Source: Streptococcus parasanguinis
GTDB lineage: Bacteria > Bacillota > Bacilli > Lactobacillales > Streptococcaceae
Reading direction: 5' to 3'
DNA length: 64,000 bases
Assembly: GCF_018499505.1 (NCBI RefSeq)
Contig: NZ_JAHDAC010000009.1
Location: 1 to 64,000, forward strand
The notes under the pieces were generated by a model. It did no database searches. It worked only from the letters and a program-made list of their open reading frames with translations, and was not told the DNA's origin. Numbering within the stretch: the first letter of the stretch is position 1; each line of letters opens with the position of its first letter. Position numbers and translations under genes: made by a program. Below are positions 9,657 through 19,205 of this stretch, one piece after another.

Positions 9657-11915
9657 ATGGAATCATTACAAAAATATGTGATTGATCATCATCAAAAAAC
9701 AATTGCTGAATGTTCAAATGAAGAATTGTACATTGCCTTGCTAAATTACACCAAGCAAGCAAGCGCCCAAAAGAAATTAAATACTGGTAAGAAAAAAGTT
9801 TACTACATCTCAGCTGAGTTCTTGATCGGTAAACTCTTGTCTAATAACTTGATCAACTTGGGTCTTTACGACGATGTCAAAAAAGAATTGTCAGATGCTG
9901 GTAAAGACTTGATCGAAGTAGAAGAAGTGGAATTGGAACCATCACTTGGTAACGGTGGTTTGGGACGTTTGGCGGCCTGCTTTATCGACTCTATCTCAAG
10001 CCTTGGTTTGACAGGGGATGGGGTTGGTTTGAACTATCACTTTGGTTTGTTCCAACAAGTATTAAAAAACAACCAACAAGAAACCATTCCAAACGCATGG
10101 TTAACTGACCAAAGCTGGCTCGTTCGTTCAAGCCGTAGCTACAAGGTGCCATTTGCACACTTCACATTGACTTCTACCCTTTATGATATCGATGTCCCTG
10201 GTTACAAGATTGATACCAAGAACCGTTTGCGCTTGTTCGACTTGGATTCAGTTGATTCATCTATTATTGAAGATGGCATTAACTTTGACAAGACAGATAT
10301 CGCTCGCAACTTGACCCTCTTCTTGTACCCAGATGATAGTAACCGTCAAGGGGAATTGCTCCGTATCTTCCAACAATACTTCATGGTATCAAACGGTGCA
10401 CAATTGATCATCGACGAAGCCATCGAAAAAGGAAGCAACTTGCATGACCTTGCTGACTATGCTGTTGTCCAAATCAACGATACTCACCCATCAATGGTCA
10501 TCCCTGAATTGATCCGTCTTTTGACAGAACGTGGTATTGGAATGGATGAAGCCATCTCTATCGTTCGTAGCATGACGGCCTACACTAACCACACAATCCT
10601 TGCGGAAGCCCTTGAAAAATGGCCACTTGATTTCTTGCAAGAAGTGGTTCCTCACTTGGTACCAATCATTGAAGAATTGGACCGCCGTGTTCGCGCTGAA
10701 TACAAAGATCCAGCTGTTCAAATCATTGATGAAAACGATCGTGTACACATGGCACACATGGATATCCACTATGGATTTAGCGTAAACGGGGTAGCAGCAC
10801 TTCACACAGAAATCTTGAAGAATTCTGAGTTGAAAGCCTTCTACGATATTTATCCTGAAAAATTCAACAACAAAACAAACGGTATCACATTCCGTCGTTG
10901 GCTCATGCATGCTAACCCAACCTTGTCACACTACTTGGATGATATCCTTGGACGTGACTGGCACCATGACGCATCTAAATTGGAAGACCTTCTTTCTTAT
11001 GAAGATAAAGATGCAGTCAAAGCGAAATTGGAAGACATCAAGTCTCACAACAAACGGAAATTGGCTCGTTTCTTGAAAGACCATCAAGGTGTGGAAATCA
11101 ATCCAAATTCTATCTTTGATACCCAAATCAAACGTCTTCACGAATACAAACGTCAACAAATGAACGCTTTGTATGTGATCCACAAATACTTAGACATCAA
11201 AGCTGGAAATATCCCTGCTCGCCCAATCACTGTTCTCTTTGGTGGTAAAGCAGCTCCTGCCTACACCATTGCACAAGATATCATCCACTTGATCCTTTGC
11301 TTGTCTGAAGTGATTGCAAACGATCCAGCAGTAGCTCCACACTTGCAAGTCGTTATGGTAGAAAACTACAACGTGACTGCTGCAAGCTACTTGATCCCAG
11401 CTAGCGATATTTCAGAGCAAATCTCTCTTGCTTCGAAAGAAGCTTCAGGTACTGGTAACATGAAATTCATGTTGAATGGTGCGTTGACACTTGGTACGAT
11501 GGATGGAGCCAACGTGGAAATCGCTGAATTGGTTGGGCGTGACAACATTTATATCTTTGGTGAAGATTCAGAAACGGTTATCGATCTTTATGCCAAATCA
11601 GCATACAAATCAGCAGACTTCTATGAACGTGAAGCCATCAAACCATTGGTAGACTTCATCGTCAGCGATGCCGTTCTTGCAGTTGGGAACAAGGAACGCT
11701 TGACTCGCCTTCATAATGAATTGATCAACAAAGACTGGTTCATGACTCTTCTTGACTTGGAAGACTACATTGTAACCAAAGAACGTATGTTGGCTGACTA
11801 CGAAGACCGTGATGCATGGTTGGATCAAGTCATCGTTAACATTGCGAAAGCAGGATTCTTCTCATCTGACCGTACGATCGCTCAGTACAACGAAGACATC
11901 TGGCACTTAAACTAA
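9657..11915 (+). CDS. malP: Glycogen/maltodextrin phosphorylase
   Basis: GT35 phosphorylase that cuts terminal alpha-1,4 glucose from maltodextrins with phosphate to give glucose-1-phosphate. The protein has 752 residues, the size of the short bacterial MalP/GlgP type. The pyridoxal-phosphate site is visible as [20 protein letters not shown] with the Schiff-base lysine at about residue 603. It lies 60 bases after malQ and is preceded by AAAGGAG, so the two form one operon. There is no glycogen synthesis gene in the window, so the maltodextrin role is preferred over glycogen storage. It is often labelled glgP. Confidence 0.94.
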   Translation: MESLQKYVIDHHQKTIAECSNEELYIALLNYTKQASAQKKLNTGKKKVYYISAEFLIGKLLSNNLINLGLYDDVKKELSDAGKDLIEVEEVELEPSLGNGGLGRLAACFIDSISSLGLTGDGVGLNYHFGLFQQVLKNNQQETIPNAWLTDQSWLVRSSRSYKVPFAHFTLTSTLYDIDVPGYKIDTKNRLRLFDLDSVDSSIIEDGINFDKTDIARNLTLFLYPDDSNRQGELLRIFQQYFMVSNGAQLIIDEAIEKGSNLHDLADYAVVQINDTHPSMVIPELIRLLTERGIGMDEAISIVRSMTAYTNHTILAEALEKWPLDFLQEVVPHLVPIIEELDRRVRAEYKDPAVQIIDENDRVHMAHMDIHYGFSVNGVAALHTEILKNSELKAFYDIYPEKFNNKTNGITFRRWLMHANPTLSHYLDDILGRDWHHDASKLEDLLSYEDKDAVKAKLEDIKSHNKRKLARFLKDHQGVEINPNSIFDTQIKRLHEYKRQQMNALYVIHKYLDIKAGNIPARPITVLFGGKAAPAYTIAQDIIHLILCLSEVIANDPAVAPHLQVVMVENYNVTAASYLIPASDISEQISLASKEASGTGNMKFMLNGALTLGTMDGANVEIAELVGRDNIYIFGEDSETVIDLYAKSAYKSADFYEREAIKPLVDFIVSDAVLAVGNKERLTRLHNELINKDWFMTLLDLEDYIVTKERMLADYEDRDAWLDQVIVNIAKAGFFSSDRTIAQYNEDIWHLN

Positions 11916-11928
11916 TCACCCGATATTA

Positions 11929-11957
11929 GACCAAGGTTCTTAGGACTTTGGTCTTTT
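11929..11957 (+). terminator. Terminator of malQ-malP
   Basis: Stem GACCAAGG with CTTTGGTC (8 bp, one G-U), 9-base loop, then TTTT; 13 bases after the malP stop. Confidence 0.8.
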
Positions 11958-12403
11958 CCATGGCTTCTTATTTGAGAACAGAAAGGGGAAGAAATTTAGA
12001 TAATGGACATATCTGTAGATAGTGTTGTTATTTTGAATTTTTCCGCCCCAGCAGGGAAATTATTACATAATTTTTTGTTTCAACCGTCAAATCTAATCTA
12101 TTGGTATAAAAAAACACTTCCCCTCAGAGAGTGTTCCAGTGAAATTTATAAAAAGAGAAAGTGAGGTGAAATCCCTTGAAAATAAAGGGAATTTTCAAAG
12201 GGGTTTGCATATATTTTCAACTAAAAGATGAAGAAGGCCCGGAAGCTTTGGTATTTCAAGTTGTTATATCTTTAAAGTAAAATAAAAAATTAAATCAACA
12301 AATATTTAAAAATGGTTGATTGTGCCACAATAGAGTCAACTGGCAGTAGCATATTTTTGCCTCTACAGTGAGATTTTTTAAAACATAAATAAAAAGGAGA
12401 GTT
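11958..12403. other. AT-rich spacer upstream of adhesin gene, with hairpin
   Basis: No convincing gene. The stretch holds one large imperfect inverted repeat at 12169-12206: arm AAATCCCTTGAAAAT faces ATTTTCAAAGGGGTTT across a 7-base loop, without a T tail, so it is more likely an mRNA leader structure or operator than a terminator. A weak promoter candidate is TTGTTA at 12261-12266 with TAAAAA 16 bases later. AAGGAG precedes the adhesin ATG at a suitable distance. Confidence 0.4.
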
Positions 12404-15358
12404 TTGAAAATGAAAAGCTATTGTGAACATGTTTCGAAGCAGGAAAAATTTTCAATTCGTAAGTTGTCAGTCGGTGTTGTATCATTGGCCATCGCTGGAT
12501 TGGCTACTGTTAATACCTACGGAGCAGAAGTGAAAGCAGATGAGGCAACAGCGCCTGCAACTGAAGCGACTACTACAGATACAGCAACAAGCGATGCAGC
12601 TGTTGCAACAAGTTCTAAGTTGACATCTACAACTGTTACAGAAGGAAATAAAACAGTTACGACTACTTATGTAGAATCACCAGAACTTGAAAAAGCAAAA
12701 GCTGATGCAGCTACAGAAGGTGTGACAGTTACAGAAGAAGCTGAAAAAGTACAACCATCTATCGCAGCAGCAGAAGCAGATAACAAAGCTCAAACAGCTG
12801 AAATCAATACAGTCGTTGAAAACTACAAAAAGGCGAAAGCTGAGTATGAAGCAAAATCTCAAGAAATCACATTGATTGAAAAGAGAAATGCAGAAGCAGA
12901 AGCGGCTTACAAGAAACAAGTAGAAGACTACAATACCCAACAAGCAACTTATGATAAAGCTCTAGAAGAGTACAATGCTAAAAAGGCAGCTTATGACGCC
13001 AAAGTAGCAGAAAAAGCAGCAGCAGATAAGGCGAATGCAGATGCAAAAGCTAAGTATGACGCAGAAATGGTCACTTACAACGTAGCTTTGTCTGAATATA
13101 AGGCAAATAAGGCTCTGTATGATGCCGCTCTAGCAGAATACAACACGAAAAAAGCAGCCTACGATGCTAAAGTAGCTGAGAAAACACAAGCAGAAATTAC
13201 GGATAAGGTTGCTCAAGAACAATACGAGAAAGATCTTGAAGCTTATAATACTGCTTACGAAAAATATAAAACTGCTTTAGCAGCTTATAATACAGCTAAA
13301 GCAGCCTACGATGCTAAAGTAGCCGAAAAAGCAGCAGCGGATAAGGCCAATGCAGAAGCTAAAGCTAAGTATGAAGCAGAAATGGCTGTTTACAATACAG
13401 CTAAAACGCAATACGATAAAGATTTACAAGAATACCAAACTAAGAAGGCTCAGTACGATAAAGATAAAGAAGCTTATGATAAACTTGTTGCTATTAAAGC
13501 AGAAGAAGATGCTGCAAAAGCTAAGTATGAAGTTGAGCTTGCAAAATATAATGTAGACCTAGAGCAATATGGTAAAGATTTTGCTACTTATCAAACAAAA
13601 CTTGCTGAATATCAAACAGCTTTGGCACAGTACAAAGATGCTAAAGAAGCTTATGACAAGTACATAGATGAGAATGATAATGGCTTCCAAGATATTAAAA
13701 CTATTTCAACTGTTCAAGATTTGACCTTCCAACGTGAAGCTGGAGGGACTCATACGATTGACGGTATCAGCACTTACCTTACTCGTGATGCTCAAAAACG
13801 CTTGAGTACAAGTAATGTGCATCAGTATGATTCCAATAAATTGGGAGTTTCAGATATTGTAGCAACCAGCCCTTGGGCAATTAATGAAACGGAATTCATT
13901 CAAGTGAAGGAAGGCGATAAATTTGTTGTCACCTATGACAATTTGAATCAATCAAGCATGCGTAAAGATACGGATATGCATCCAATCAAGCGCGTGATTT
14001 ATCGTTATGAAATTCTGAGTCTTCCATCAAACGATGGTAAAGGGATTGCAGCAGTGAATGCGGACCCAACTGTTACAATGACAATTGGAGCTTCAACAGA
14101 CAAAAACAAACCAGTTAAAGTTGCTGTCGATGTTGAATTCTATGATAGTGATGGAAATAAATTTGATTTGACCAAACACAATGCGATTGTAGCGTTGAAC
14201 TCCCTCAACCACTGGACTGGTGCTTCTTATGTAGATAGTGGAGATAAACCTCGTGCCCTTATAGTAGAAGCTAAAGACAAAAATGGGAATACAGTCCGAG
14301 GAAGTTGGAATCCATATGCGGATGGTTCATCAATGAGCATTGAAAATAACGCGGTTGTTGTTAAAAATGGGACAGCTGACTTTGGTACGGCTGACGTTAC
14401 GATCTCTGCAGAAAATCCAATTAGGATTGTGGCTCAAAAAGCGACATGGAATGGCAGCGAATTCGCAGTTAGTGAAGAAACTGTTATTGATGCAACTTCA
14501 GTCAATGCTTCCGGTGGAGGGAATGGACACTCTATCGGAACGGATGAATACACATACGGAGGAAATGATGATATTATCGGCAGCTACACAGTAGCTCCAA
14601 CTTCTGGTCGTATTCTTTTCACACCTAAGAAGAAGTTTGAAAATGTGAAACATCAAGAGTCTGTAAATATTGGAAACAATAAGTACATTCCAATTCCAAA
14701 TTCAAGTGTTTCTTATGATGCTGTTACTAAAGAAGTAACTTCACTTAAAGATAACCAATATATTGAACATGGCTCTGTCTTTAACGGTGAATCTTCAACA
14801 ACTCTTGAAGGTTGGGATAATCCATCTTCTCCATACCTCTATTATGGTGGAGCAGGCTTGAAGATGTCAGATGGACACTTAGTCTTTATGGCTAATGGTG
14901 CCAATGCGGCTGGTCAACCAACGGTTTACTGGTTTGCCATCAACTCAAATTTAGGTCTTCCTAAAGAGCCAGGAGAAGAACCGAAAGAGCCAACAAAACC
15001 AACAGAACCAAAGGCTCCAACTCCACCAACGATTACAGTGGAAAATCTACCTGCAGAGCCAACAGAGCCAACTCCGCCAACAGCACCTAAGTACACTGTG
15101 ATTACGGTTGATGTGAAGGAACCAAAAGCTCCAACTCCACCAACAGAGCCAACCCCACCAACACCATACAATCCACCAACACCAATCGTTCCACCGACTC
15201 CAGAGGTTTCAAAAAAACCAACTCCTGAAGTTCCGGAACAGCCTGTACAACCTGCGCTTCCAAATACAGGTACAGAAAGCTCAGCTGCAGCTGTTCTTGC
15301 AGGTGCGATGGCTGGATTACTTGGATTGGGTCTTGCTCGCAAGAAAAAAGAGGATTAA
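12404..15358 (+). CDS. LPxTG adhesin, short antigen I/II-GbpC/Spa type
   Basis: Cell-wall-anchored surface protein of 984 residues. A YSIRK-type signal (FSIRKLSVGVVSLAIAG) is followed by a Thr/Ala-rich segment, an Ala/Lys/Tyr-rich coiled-coil A region (about 70-420) with repeats such as AAYDAKVAEK, a globular domain (about 425-850) like the variable/GbpC-Spa adhesion domain, a proline-rich stretch (about 851-950) and the sorting signal LPNTG (952-956), a hydrophobic segment and KKKED. Classical antigen I/II proteins (SspA/B, SpaP) have about 1500 residues with large isopeptide C domains between the proline region and LPxTG; these are absent. It probably binds salivary glycoprotein, glucan or another bacterium; the ligand cannot be read from sequence. 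Confidence 0.85.
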   Translation: MKMKSYCEHVSKQEKFSIRKLSVGVVSLAIAGLATVNTYGAEVKADEATAPATEATTTDTATSDAAVATSSKLTSTTVTEGNKTVTTTYVESPELEKAKADAATEGVTVTEEAEKVQPSIAAAEADNKAQTAEINTVVENYKKAKAEYEAKSQEITLIEKRNAEAEAAYKKQVEDYNTQQATYDKALEEYNAKKAAYDAKVAEKAAADKANADAKAKYDAEMVTYNVALSEYKANKALYDAALAEYNTKKAAYDAKVAEKTQAEITDKVAQEQYEKDLEAYNTAYEKYKTALAAYNTAKAAYDAKVAEKAAADKANAEAKAKYEAEMAVYNTAKTQYDKDLQEYQTKKAQYDKDKEAYDKLVAIKAEEDAAKAKYEVELAKYNVDLEQYGKDFATYQTKLAEYQTALAQYKDAKEAYDKYIDENDNGFQDIKTISTVQDLTFQREAGGTHTIDGISTYLTRDAQKRLSTSNVHQYDSNKLGVSDIVATSPWAINETEFIQVKEGDKFVVTYDNLNQSSMRKDTDMHPIKRVIYRYEILSLPSNDGKGIAAVNADPTVTMTIGASTDKNKPVKVAVDVEFYDSDGNKFDLTKHNAIVALNSLNHWTGASYVDSGDKPRALIVEAKDKNGNTVRGSWNPYADGSSMSIENNAVVVKNGTADFGTADVTISAENPIRIVAQKATWNGSEFAVSEETVIDATSVNASGGGNGHSIGTDEYTYGGNDDIIGSYTVAPTSGRILFTPKKKFENVKHQESVNIGNNKYIPIPNSSVSYDAVTKEVTSLKDNQYIEHGSVFNGESSTTLEGWDNPSSPYLYYGGAGLKMSDGHLVFMANGANAAGQPTVYWFAINSNLGLPKEPGEEPKEPTKPTEPKAPTPPTITVENLPAEPTEPTPPTAPKYTVITVDVKEPKAPTPPTEPTPPTPYNPPTPIVPPTPEVSKKPTPEVPEQPVQPALPNTGTESSAAAVLAGAMAGLLGLGLARKKKED
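12986..13390 (+). repeat. Coding direct repeats in adhesin A region
   Basis: DNA encoding AAYDAKVAEK recurs at about 12986, 13154 and 13301. The first and third copies continue into an almost identical stretch that encodes KAAADKANA-(D/E)-AKAKY, 315 bases apart. Such long in-frame repeats allow gain or loss of A-region length by recombination. Confidence 0.75.
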
Positions 15359-15394
15359 TTCTTATCCCTTTCGTTCATTCATCTAAATAAAGAA

Positions 15395-15424
15395 AGTCAG
15401 AAGGCAAGTCCTTCTGGCTTTTTT
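15395..15424 (+). terminator. Terminator of the adhesin gene
   Basis: Stem AGTCAGAAGG with CCTTCTGGCT (10 bp, one G-U pair), 5-base loop, then TTTTTT. Confidence 0.9.
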
Positions 15425-15573
15425 GATAGGAGTGATGACCAAATAGTTGTGAAAAAGGACAGAATAGTTTTTGGATAAGGAGGAGAAATGGCTTTTTTAG
15501 ACCAAATCGTGTCCAAATGAAGCAGAATAGAAATGGATGACACAAGAAGAAGAAAATGAGATATACTGGTGGT

Positions 15574-15738
15574 GTTCGAATGAAAGTTTACAGGACTCCG
15601 TTATATATCTAATCATTCCAATTATACAGTTGCGATGTCTTTTTCATCTTTTGCACACATTACTTTTTCAAATGAATTTCATTTGAACGTATCAGTGATC
15701 AGGCAAGTGCTTCCACGGTTTTGAGGCGCTTGCCTTTC
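15574..15738 (+). ncRNA. Candidate small RNA, family unknown
   Basis: The 360-base gap between the adhesin and the next gene holds no reading frame of note, yet has a -10 box TATACT (15562-15567) with a weak ATGACA 19 bases upstream, several hairpins (for example TTCAAATGA with TCATTTGAA around 15670-15690) and a terminator-like stem AGGCAAGTGC/GCGCTTGCCT (15701-15735). That would give an RNA of about 165 bases. I could not match it to 6S, tmRNA, RNase P, SRP RNA or a csRNA. Low confidence. Confidence 0.3.
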
Positions 15739-15758
15739 TATCTGTATCGCGATATAAT
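15730..15758 (+). promoter_or_regulatory. Promoter of the 171-residue membrane protein gene
   Basis: -35 TTGCCT (15730-15735) and -10 TATAAT (15753-15758), 17-base spacer. The -35 box is shared with the right arm of the preceding terminator-like hairpin. Confidence 0.7.
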
Positions 15759-15786
15759 AGGGTGTAAGAAATGAAAAGGAGTTTGT

Positions 15787-16302
15787 ATGAAAAAGAAACC
15801 TATCTATCTGTATATCCTGTTATTTTTCTCAACGGTTGGAACCCTGACTTCAGCTGTCTCAACCTTTGGAGCTTCAAAGAGTTTTGAACTAACAGATGAT
15901 TTTGCAAAACAACTTGGCTTAACGACAGCTCAAGATAAGGCGGACTACTTAGCATATTATGGCAAATCAGTACAAGCCAATCAGTCTCCGCTTGCCTTTT
16001 TATTTGTTTCCCTGATTCTTATCGCTTTGCTTGCAACTTTCTATTTCCTCTTTATGAAGGAGGATCTGCTAACAGCCCATTATACTTATTTGGGGCAGAT
16101 TTTGCTAAACCAAGTATTCTCTTGCTATAATTATCTTGCAGGACGTCCACTATTAGCTAGTTTTTCAAACTCAGCGCTTCGTCAACGATATCTAGCATCT
16201 TCATTCCTTGCTTTGTTACTCTTGACCGCTTTGAACCTTCTCTTTTTTGGGATTATTTTATATAAAACCTGGCATCTGAGAAAAGCTCAAGCTACGGCTT
16301 AA
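15787..16302 (+). CDS. Small four-helix membrane protein, unknown function
   Basis: 171 residues with four hydrophobic segments (about 7-27, 66-88, 98-112 and 138-158) and a Lys/Arg-rich C-terminus, so probably an integral membrane protein with both ends inside. GAAAAGGAG precedes the ATG. It has its own promoter and its own terminator, so it is monocistronic. I recognise no catalytic motif. Similar streptococcal proteins are sometimes labelled as ABC transporter permeases, but nothing in this sequence (no EAA loop, no neighbouring ATPase) supports that. Confidence 0.75.
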   Translation: MKKKPIYLYILLFFSTVGTLTSAVSTFGASKSFELTDDFAKQLGLTTAQDKADYLAYYGKSVQANQSPLAFLFVSLILIALLATFYFLFMKEDLLTAHYTYLGQILLNQVFSCYNYLAGRPLLASFSNSALRQRYLASSFLALLLLTALNLLFFGIILYKTWHLRKAQATA

Positions 16303-16319
16303 TAGATGATTGTGAATGG

Positions 16320-16347
16320 AGCTCTCTTAGAGGATAAGAGAGCTTCT
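16320..16347 (+). terminator. Terminator after the small membrane protein gene
   Basis: Perfect 10-bp stem AGCTCTCTTA/TAAGAGAGCT with a 5-base loop and a short T-rich tail; the nrdI ribosome site follows. Confidence 0.65.
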
Positions 16348-16363
16348 TGATTGGAGAAAAAAG

Positions 16364-16819
16364 ATGAAAGTATCCTTTGTTTATATTAGTCTGAGTGGGA
16401 ATACAGAAAGTTTTGTCCGCCGTTTAAGTGACTATTTACTGGAGGCCCATCCCGGACTTGAAATCGAGAAAGTTCATGTGAAAGACCTGGTCAAAGAGGG
16501 CCAGCCCTTCTTTGAAATGACCAATCCTTTTATCACTTTTTTGCCAACCTATTTGGAGGGTGGAAATGGTGTTGACAATGGAGATGTGGAAATTTTGACG
16601 ACAGATGTTGCGGATTTTATTGCTTATGGAGACAACGCCAGCAAGTGCTTAGGAGTGGTTGGATCAGGCAATCGGAATTTTAACAATCAATATTGTTTAA
16701 CCGCTAAGCAATACAGCCAACGCTTTGGTTTCCCCATGTTAGCCGATTTTGAAATGCGGGGGATGTTGGGAGATATTAAAAAAGTAGCCGCCATTGTAGA
16801 AGAGTTGTATCATCTGTAA
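16364..16819 (+). CDS. nrdI: NrdI, flavodoxin-like class Ib RNR activator
   Basis: Small FMN protein of 151 residues that supplies oxidant for assembling the dimanganese-tyrosyl radical cofactor in NrdF of the aerobic class Ib ribonucleotide reductase. The N-terminal FMN phosphate loop SLSGNTESF follows a hydrophobic beta strand (VSFVYI), and the conserved VGSGNRNFNNQYC segment is present. nrdE, nrdF and nrdH are not in the window, so the gene stands apart from its partners, as is known in pneumococcus. GGAG lies eight bases before the ATG. It is followed closely by an intergenic repeat whose first hairpin can end the transcript. Confidence 0.9.
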   Translation: MKVSFVYISLSGNTESFVRRLSDYLLEAHPGLEIEKVHVKDLVKEGQPFFEMTNPFITFLPTYLEGGNGVDNGDVEILTTDVADFIAYGDNASKCLGVVGSGNRNFNNQYCLTAKQYSQRFGFPMLADFEMRGMLGDIKKVAAIVEELYHL

Positions 16820-16824
16820 AATAA

Positions 16825-17008
16825 AGAGAGGCTGGGACAAAAGTCCTAGCCTCTTAATTGTTTTTGGATTGTCGAGCAAGACGCAGTGGTTGAGTGGGCT
16901 CTACTACGCTGATTTCATCAGCTTCTACAGCCCTACTCAACTGTGCGGAGGTGGGACGACAAAATCGAATTCTAACGAATTACCGATTTCTGTCCCACTC
17001 TCTCTTTT
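16825..17008 (+). repeat. Intergenic hairpin repeat, copy 1
   Basis: About 184 bases built of three hairpin modules: GAGGCTGGGAC-AAAA-GTCCTAGCCTC with a T-rich tail; a central pair GTTGAGT...ACTCAAC enclosing CTGATTTCATCAG; and GTGGGAC...GTCCCAC enclosing AAATCG...CGATTT, with a final CTCTCTTTT. The outer ends AGAGAGGCTGGGACA and TGTCCCACTCTCT are also complementary. It nearly matches the copy at 35025-35207. It sits between convergent genes and can act as a terminator on both strands. Confidence 0.85.
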
Positions 17009-17013
17009 ACGCT

Positions 17014-17259
17014 TTATTTTAATTTTTCAGTGATTTCTTTAGCAAGTAGGAGTCCCAATCGATAGTCTTTGTTGATGGCATGGATGACATCGTTGATATT
17101 GTCGGTCTCTTGGATTTTTTCCTTGATGCTATCTTTGAAAGCTTGATCTTTCAAGAGTTGCTCTTGTAAGAGCCGTTGTAGTTTTTCTCTTTCGTACTTG
17201 TTAAATAAAAAGAGGACCACTAAACTGATGAGGATTAAGATGTAAACGGTTTGATTCAT
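17014..17259 (-). CDS. Small single-pass membrane protein, unknown function
   Basis: 81 residues starting MNQTVYIL at 17259, chosen because AGGAG lies six bases upstream; a longer frame to 17316 lacks a ribosome site. One N-terminal membrane helix (about residues 4-19) is followed by a charged, helical cytoplasmic part (KYEREKLQRLLQEQLLKDQ). It is convergent with nrdI and downstream of argS, separated from it by the argS terminator. No motif tells its function. Confidence 0.7.
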   Translation of the reverse strand: MNQTVYILILISLVVLFLFNKYEREKLQRLLQEQLLKDQAFKDSIKEKIQETDNINDVIHAINKDYRLGLLLAKEITEKLK

Positions 17260-17322
17260 AGATTTCTCCTGTATATAAAGGATCTGAAAATGTAGAGAAT
17301 GAAAGGCATTGGACATGAGAAA

Positions 17323-17374
17323 AGGAGTGAGAAAGAACTAAATTGAATCGCATTTAGTTTCTCCTCTCACTCCC
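17323..17374 (-). terminator. Terminator of argS
   Basis: Long minus-strand hairpin with arms GGAGTGAGA and TCTCACTCC, continued by ACTAAAT/ATTTAGT, then TTTTCTC. The arms resemble the GGAGTGGGAAAGAACT end of the repeat at 22333. Confidence 0.8.
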
Positions 17375-17412
17375 ATAAGAGATGTTCTACTTATCAATCA
17401 TTAGATAAGAAA

Positions 17413-19101
17413 TTACATTTTCTCAGGTGCATCGACACCAAGTAAGCGAAGGGCTTCTTTTAAGACTACTGCTGTTGAGTAGCTAAGAGCAAGACGGCTT
17501 TCGCGTTCTGGGCTTTCATCCAAGATACGAGTGTGTGCATAGTATTTGTTGAAGGCTTGAGCCAAGTTGATAGCATATTTTGCGATCAAGGATGGATCAT
17601 AGTTTTCAGCGGCACGTTTGACAACACGAGAGAAGTCTTGGAGAAGCTTGATGATTTCCCAGCTTTCTGGGTCGCTCAAGCTGTATGTCGCATCTGTAGA
17701 TGGTGTGAAGTTGGCTTTGCGAAGGATCGATTGGATACGAGCGTAAGCGTATTGAACGTAAGGTCCAGTTTCTCCTTCGAAGGATACCATGGCTTCGAGG
17801 TCGAAGTCATAACCGTTGCGACGGTCTGTCTTCAAGTCGTAGAATTTAACCGCACCAACACCGACTGCATGTGCCACTTCTTCCTTGTTTTCAAGTTCAG
17901 GATTCTTTTCTTCAATCTGAGCTTTGGCACGAGAGATGGCTTCTTGAAGGGTTGGTTCGAGCAGGATGATATTTCCTTTACGAGTTGACAATTTTTGGCG
18001 GTTTTTTGTCACCAAACCAAAGTCAACGTGAACCATATCGTCGCTCCAGTCAAATCCCATTTTCTTCAGTACAGCTTTCAACTGACGGAAGTGGTTGGAT
18101 TGTTCTTGCCCTACAGCATAGATGTTTTTCACAAAGTTGTAAGTCCGTGCACGGTAGATAGCGGTTGCGATATCACGAGTGATATAAAGGGTTGCACCGT
18201 CTGATTTTTTGATCATAGCTGGTGGAAGGTTGACATCATCCAACTCAACGATGCTAGCCCCTTTAGATTCTTTCAACAAGCCTTTGTCTTCAAGGATTTG
18301 AACCCCTTCATCCATCTTGTCGTTGTAGAAAGCTTCCCCGTTTAAGCTATCAAACTCAACACCGAGGAGTTTGTAGATACGGTTGAATTCCACCAAGCTT
18401 TCGTCACGGAACCATTGCCACAACTCAGTCGCTTCTGGATCTCCATCTTCCAGTTTCTTGAACCATTTACGTCCTTCTTCATCAAGCTCAGGATCGTTTT
18501 CGATTTCAGCGTTGATTCGAACGTAAAGTTTTAGCAATTCATCGATTGGGTTGGCTTCGACAGCTTCCTTGCTACCCCATTTTTTGTAGGCCACCATCAA
18601 GAGACCGAATTGTTTACCCCAGTCACCCAAGTGGTTGATTTTAATCGTGTTGTAGCCCATTTTGCGGAAGATGTTTGAAAGAGCATCCCCGATAACGGTT
18701 GAGCGCAAGTGACCAACTGAGAATGGTTTTGCAATATTTGGACTTGAAAGGTCGATGGTAATGTTTTGACCATGACCTTCGTCTTGTTGAGCGTAGTCTG
18801 CACCTGCTTCAATGACAGATTTGATTACTTGATCAGAGATCTTAGATTTGTCTAAGAAGAAGTTCACATAAGGTCCAGTTGCAACAACTTTTTCGAAGGC
18901 GCTTTGGTCTATCTTTTCGGCAATATCTGCAGCGATTGCTTGAGGAGCCTTGCGTTCCACTTTTGCAAGTGAGAAGGCTGGAAAAGCAATGTCACCAAGA
19001 TCAGATGATTTTGGTTGTTCAAGCAAGTTTAAAATAGTATCTTGGTCAAGAGAGTCAATCACTTTGGCCAATTCACTAGCAATGAGTTCTTTATTGTTCA
19101 T
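17413..19101 (-). CDS. argS: Arginyl-tRNA synthetase
   Basis: Class I aminoacyl-tRNA synthetase that charges tRNA-Arg in the cytoplasm. The protein has 562 residues. The N-terminal additional domain is followed by the HIGH-type signature ([10 protein letters not shown], about residues 127-136), and the KMSKS equivalent reads KLSTRKGN. The C-terminal anticodon-binding DALR domain ends in [10 protein letters not shown]. It is transcribed away from argR from a TTGAAA/TAAAAT promoter and ends in its own terminator. The argS-argR-mutS arrangement is usual in streptococci. Confidence 0.96.
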   Translation of the reverse strand: MNNKELIASELAKVIDSLDQDTILNLLEQPKSSDLGDIAFPAFSLAKVERKAPQAIAADIAEKIDQSAFEKVVATGPYVNFFLDKSKISDQVIKSVIEAGADYAQQDEGHGQNITIDLSSPNIAKPFSVGHLRSTVIGDALSNIFRKMGYNTIKINHLGDWGKQFGLLMVAYKKWGSKEAVEANPIDELLKLYVRINAEIENDPELDEEGRKWFKKLEDGDPEATELWQWFRDESLVEFNRIYKLLGVEFDSLNGEAFYNDKMDEGVQILEDKGLLKESKGASIVELDDVNLPPAMIKKSDGATLYITRDIATAIYRARTYNFVKNIYAVGQEQSNHFRQLKAVLKKMGFDWSDDMVHVDFGLVTKNRQKLSTRKGNIILLEPTLQEAISRAKAQIEEKNPELENKEEVAHAVGVGAVKFYDLKTDRRNGYDFDLEAMVSFEGETGPYVQYAYARIQSILRKANFTPSTDATYSLSDPESWEIIKLLQDFSRVVKRAAENYDPSLIAKYAINLAQAFNKYYAHTRILDESPERESRLALSYSTAVVLKEALRLLGVDAPEKM

Positions 19102-19128
19102 ATTAGCTCCTTAGTCCTTTTAACTATT

Positions 19129-19158
19129 ATTTTAACACAATTCTGAGCGAATTTTCAA
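19129..19158 (-). promoter_or_regulatory. argS promoter
   Basis: Minus-strand -35 TTGAAA (19153-19158) and -10 TAAAAT (19129-19134) with an 18-base spacer. Confidence 0.6.
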
Positions 19159-19164
19159 TTTTTT

Positions 19165-19173
19165 TGGTATAAT
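19165..19173 (+). promoter_or_regulatory. argR extended -10 promoter
   Basis: TG-G-TATAAT (extended -10) 32 bases before the argR ATG, without a clear -35 box. An AT-rich run TATATTTATTCAAAA just downstream resembles half of an ARG box, so self-control is possible. The argS and argR promoters are back to back. Confidence 0.55.
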
Positions 19174-19205
19174 TTAAAGTATATTTATTCAAAAGTGGAG
19201 GTCCA

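Noticed and set aside
12677-12943. Antisense frame in the adhesin A region, Cys/Phe-rich
   Set aside because: Its odd composition is the mirror of Lys/Glu/Ala-rich coding repeats.
12986-13390. CRISPR-like regular repeats
   Set aside because: They are in-frame coding repeats of a surface protein, not 25-40-base repeats with unique spacers.
14926-15342. Antisense Gly/Val-rich frame opposite the proline-rich adhesin region
   Set aside because: A by-product of CCA/CCT proline codons; no ribosome site.
15574-15738. 6S RNA identity for the candidate small RNA
   Set aside because: I could not draw the long closing stem and central bubble required for 6S.
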